Positions 61,766-64,000 of a stretch of 64,000 nt of DNA are shown piece after piece; position 1 is the stretch's first letter; every line of letters starts with the position of its first letter. The stretch comes from Rhynchopus sp. YZ270_cl-10. Taxonomy: Eukaryota > Euglenozoa > Diplonemea > Diplonemida > Diplonemidae. A program made the position numbers and the translations under genes. The stretch is from assembly GCA_964035575.1 (NCBI GenBank), contig OZ037898.1:930001-994000 (forward strand). The letters are read 5' to 3'. The notes below the pieces were generated by a model, which searched no databases, was not told where the DNA came from, and saw only the letters and a program-made list of their open reading frames with translations.

Positions 61766-61882
61766 CAAAGCGCTGTTTTATGGCACCCCCTGTTCTTCCT
61801 GTCCGCATTGAAACCAACATCCTTCTTTCCCCTATTCCCCTATTCCCTTATCCCACCAAGGGTGCCATTCAAAGACTAAACA

Positions 61883-62458
61883 ATGCGAAGCTCTCGTCTG
61901 TTGCGTTGCGACAGAGTCGCCGCAGCGAAGGCAAAGCTGCCCGAGAAATGGATTGCGCGCGCCACCAAGGAGCTGAAGGGCAAGGACCCTGCGAAGCTCA
62001 TCATCAAGACCGAGGAGGAGGTTCTGATGCGCCCCGTCTACACCGAGAACACCGAGGAGCGCGCACTGCCGGGTGAGTTCCCCTACACCCGCGGACCCCA
62101 CGCCACCATGTACACCGCGCGTCCATGGACCATCAGACAATACGCAGGGTTCTCCACTGTCGAGGAGTCAAACGCATTCTACAAGAAGGCGTTGGACATG
62201 GGACAGCAGGGGCTCTCTGTGGCCTTCGATCTTGCGACCCACAGAGGATACGACTCGGACCACCCGCGTGTCGAGGGTGACGTTGGTATGGCGGGTGTGG
62301 CGATCGACACTGTGGACGACATGCGTCGTCTGTTCCAGGACATCCCCCTGGACAAGGTGTCTGTGTCGATGACGATGAACGGAGCTGTGATCCCCATCAT
62401 GGCCTTCTTCGCCGTCGCGGCAGAGGAGTCAGGCGTGCCGCAGGAGAAGCTGACCGGG

Positions 62459-62493
<35 letters not shown>

Positions 62494-64000
62494 CAGGAAC
62501 ACATACATCTACCCGCCAGAGGCGTCCATGAGGAACATCTCGGACATCATGGCGCATCTGGCCAAGTACCAGCCCAAGTGGAACAGCATCTCCATCTCTG
62601 GCTACCATTTGCAGGAGGCCGGGGCGAACAACGCGCTGGAGCTTGCCTTCACCATTGCCGATGGTTTGGAGTACATCAGGGCAGCGATTAAGGCAGGGCT
62701 GACTGTGGATGAGGTGGCACCACGTCTGTCCTTCTTCTTCGCGATAGGTATGAACTTCTACATGGAGATTGCGAAGCTGCGTGCCGCGCGTACCCTCTGG
62801 GCGACGCTGGTGAAGAAGCTGTTCAACCCGAAGAACGAGAAGTCGCTGCTGCTGCGTACCCACACGCAGACCTCGGGGTGGTCGCTCACAGAGCAGCAGC
62901 CCTACAACAACGTCATCCGCACCACCGTCGAGGCAATGTCCGCAGTCATGGGCGGTGCGCAGTCCCTCCACACGAACTCCCTTGACGAGGCGGTCGGTCT
63001 CCCCACACCCTTCTCCGCTGGTCTTGCGCGTAACACCCAGCTGATTCTGCAGGAGGAGTCGGGCATCTGTCAGGTATATCCTTTATTGCACTTTACAGCT
63101 TTTCTTAAGATTATGTCGTTCCCACGACTAATCCATTTTCTTTTTTGTAGGTTGTGGACCCCTGGGGTGGAAGCTACATGATGGAGTCGCTGACAACAGA
63201 GCTGATGGAGGAGGCGATGAAGATCATTGAGGAGGTCGAGGAGGAGGGTGGGATGGTGAAGTGCGTTGCCGACGGCATGCCCAAGCTGCGTATCGAGGCC
63301 TCCGCCGCGACGAAGCAGGCGAAGATCGACAGCGCGCAGCAGGTCATCGTGGGTGTCAACAAATACGTGCAGAAGGACGAAGAGCAGAACTACGAGGTGC
63401 TCAAGATCGACAACGCGAAGGTGATCCGCTCGCAGAAGGAGAAGATTGCAGAGTGCAAAGCCAACCGTGACGAGGAGAAATGCCAGGCCGCTCTGCAGGC
63501 CATCCGCGACGGAGCACGCGGCGACGGCAACATGCTGACCCTCGCAGTCGATGCCGCCAGAGTGCGTGCCACGCTTGGGGAGATCTCCCTCGCGATGGAA
63601 GACGTCTTCGGCAGACACGTTGCCAAGGACGGCATGGTGCGTGGTGTGTACAACAGAGAATTCGCATCCAACGACGAGCTCGCCCAGACCCTGGAGGACG
63701 TCAAGGTGAAGGTGAACGCATTTGAGGAGAAGGTCGGACGTCGTCCTCGTATGATCATCGCAAAGATGGGCCAGGATGGGCACGACCGTGGGGCAAAGGT
63801 TGTGGGAACCGGATTCGCGGACCTTGGGTTTGATATCGACGTTGCACCGCTCTTCCAGACGCCATCAGAAGTGGCGGACATGGCAGTCGACGCAGATGTG
63901 CACATTGTCGGTGTGAGCTCTCTTGCAGCAGGACACCTTACGCTTGTCCCCCAGCTGATTAAAGAGCTTAAGGACAGAAACGCTGAGGACATCCTTGTGA
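61883..64000 (+). CDS. MUT: Methylmalonyl-CoA mutase, partial at 3' end
   Basis: Converts methylmalonyl-CoA to succinyl-CoA with adenosylcobalamin, in mitochondria. Exons are 61883-63073 and 63151 to beyond the window; the 77-bp intron (GTATAT...TTGTAG) is phase 0. The first 15-20 residues ([16 protein letters not shown]) look like a mitochondrial presequence. The catalytic barrel is well conserved: [92 protein letters not shown]. The cobalamin-binding domain shows [10 protein letters not shown] (the DxHxxG motif, about residue 606-611) and [17 protein letters not shown]. About 680 codons are visible of the roughly 750 usual. A pyrimidine tract and CCAAG at 61855-61859 precede the start. Confidence 0.97.

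Overview
The window is nuclear DNA of a single-celled eukaryote. Protein genes carry short GT-AG introns (41 to 377 bp), the proteins are eukaryotic (ribosomal protein eL/uL29-type RPL35, a MAK5/DDX24 DEAD-box helicase, a Rab32-like GTPase, a CaMKK-like kinase), and the spaces between genes are AT-rich, full of homopolymers, tandem repeats and small inverted-repeat elements. A single polypeptide joining a protein kinase, leucine-rich repeats and a dual-specificity phosphatase recalls the 'kinatases' described in trypanosomatid phosphatase surveys. A receptor with a Cache-like ectodomain and a cyclase-fold C-terminus, and an ingi/LINE-like RT plus RNase H gene, also fit. My best guess is therefore a euglenozoan with cis-introns, such as a diplonemid. 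This is inference, not proof.

Layout. 1-4.2 kb has no gene. 4.18-7.71 kb is a 3.5-kb element with perfect 29-bp terminal inverted repeats, flanked by TA, that holds a non-LTR-type reverse transcriptase and an RNase H in two overlapping frames and no visible endonuclease. 10-20 kb is gene-rich: two unknown proteins, the MAK5/DDX24 helicase, a 478-bp foldback element with 6-bp target duplication, RPL35, a coiled-coil protein ending in a CaaX box, and another unknown. 20.4-23.0 kb codes for a membrane receptor with a degenerate class III cyclase domain. 23.3-26.6 kb is repeats (a 392-bp heptamer array and a 485-bp foldback element). 26.6-36.2 kb holds an 821-residue orphan, an EF-hand protein and the five-exon kinatase.

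36.2-47.3 kb is an 11-kb repeat nest without convincing genes: GTAC-centred satellites with unit lengths 5, 7 and 8, GTCGGGCCGA decamers in inverted blocks 8.8 kb apart, palindromic GGGGTACCCC arrays, CGCGAGCG hairpin arrays, and a 1.8-kb element with roughly 95-bp inverted ends. 47.3-53.8 kb has a secreted Cys-rich protein, a ubiquitin-like/BspA-type LRR protein, a coiled-coil protein and Rab32. 58.2-60.3 kb is a SAM-domain protein, 61.2-61.8 kb a decayed hAT-type transposase on the minus strand, and the window ends inside methylmalonyl-CoA mutase.

Nearly all recognisable genes are on the plus strand. Several start just after a pyrimidine tract and AG, which would suit trans-splicing, but no spliced-leader gene was seen. 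The genes do not form one pathway; signalling (receptor, kinase/phosphatase, EF-hand, Rab) is over-represented.
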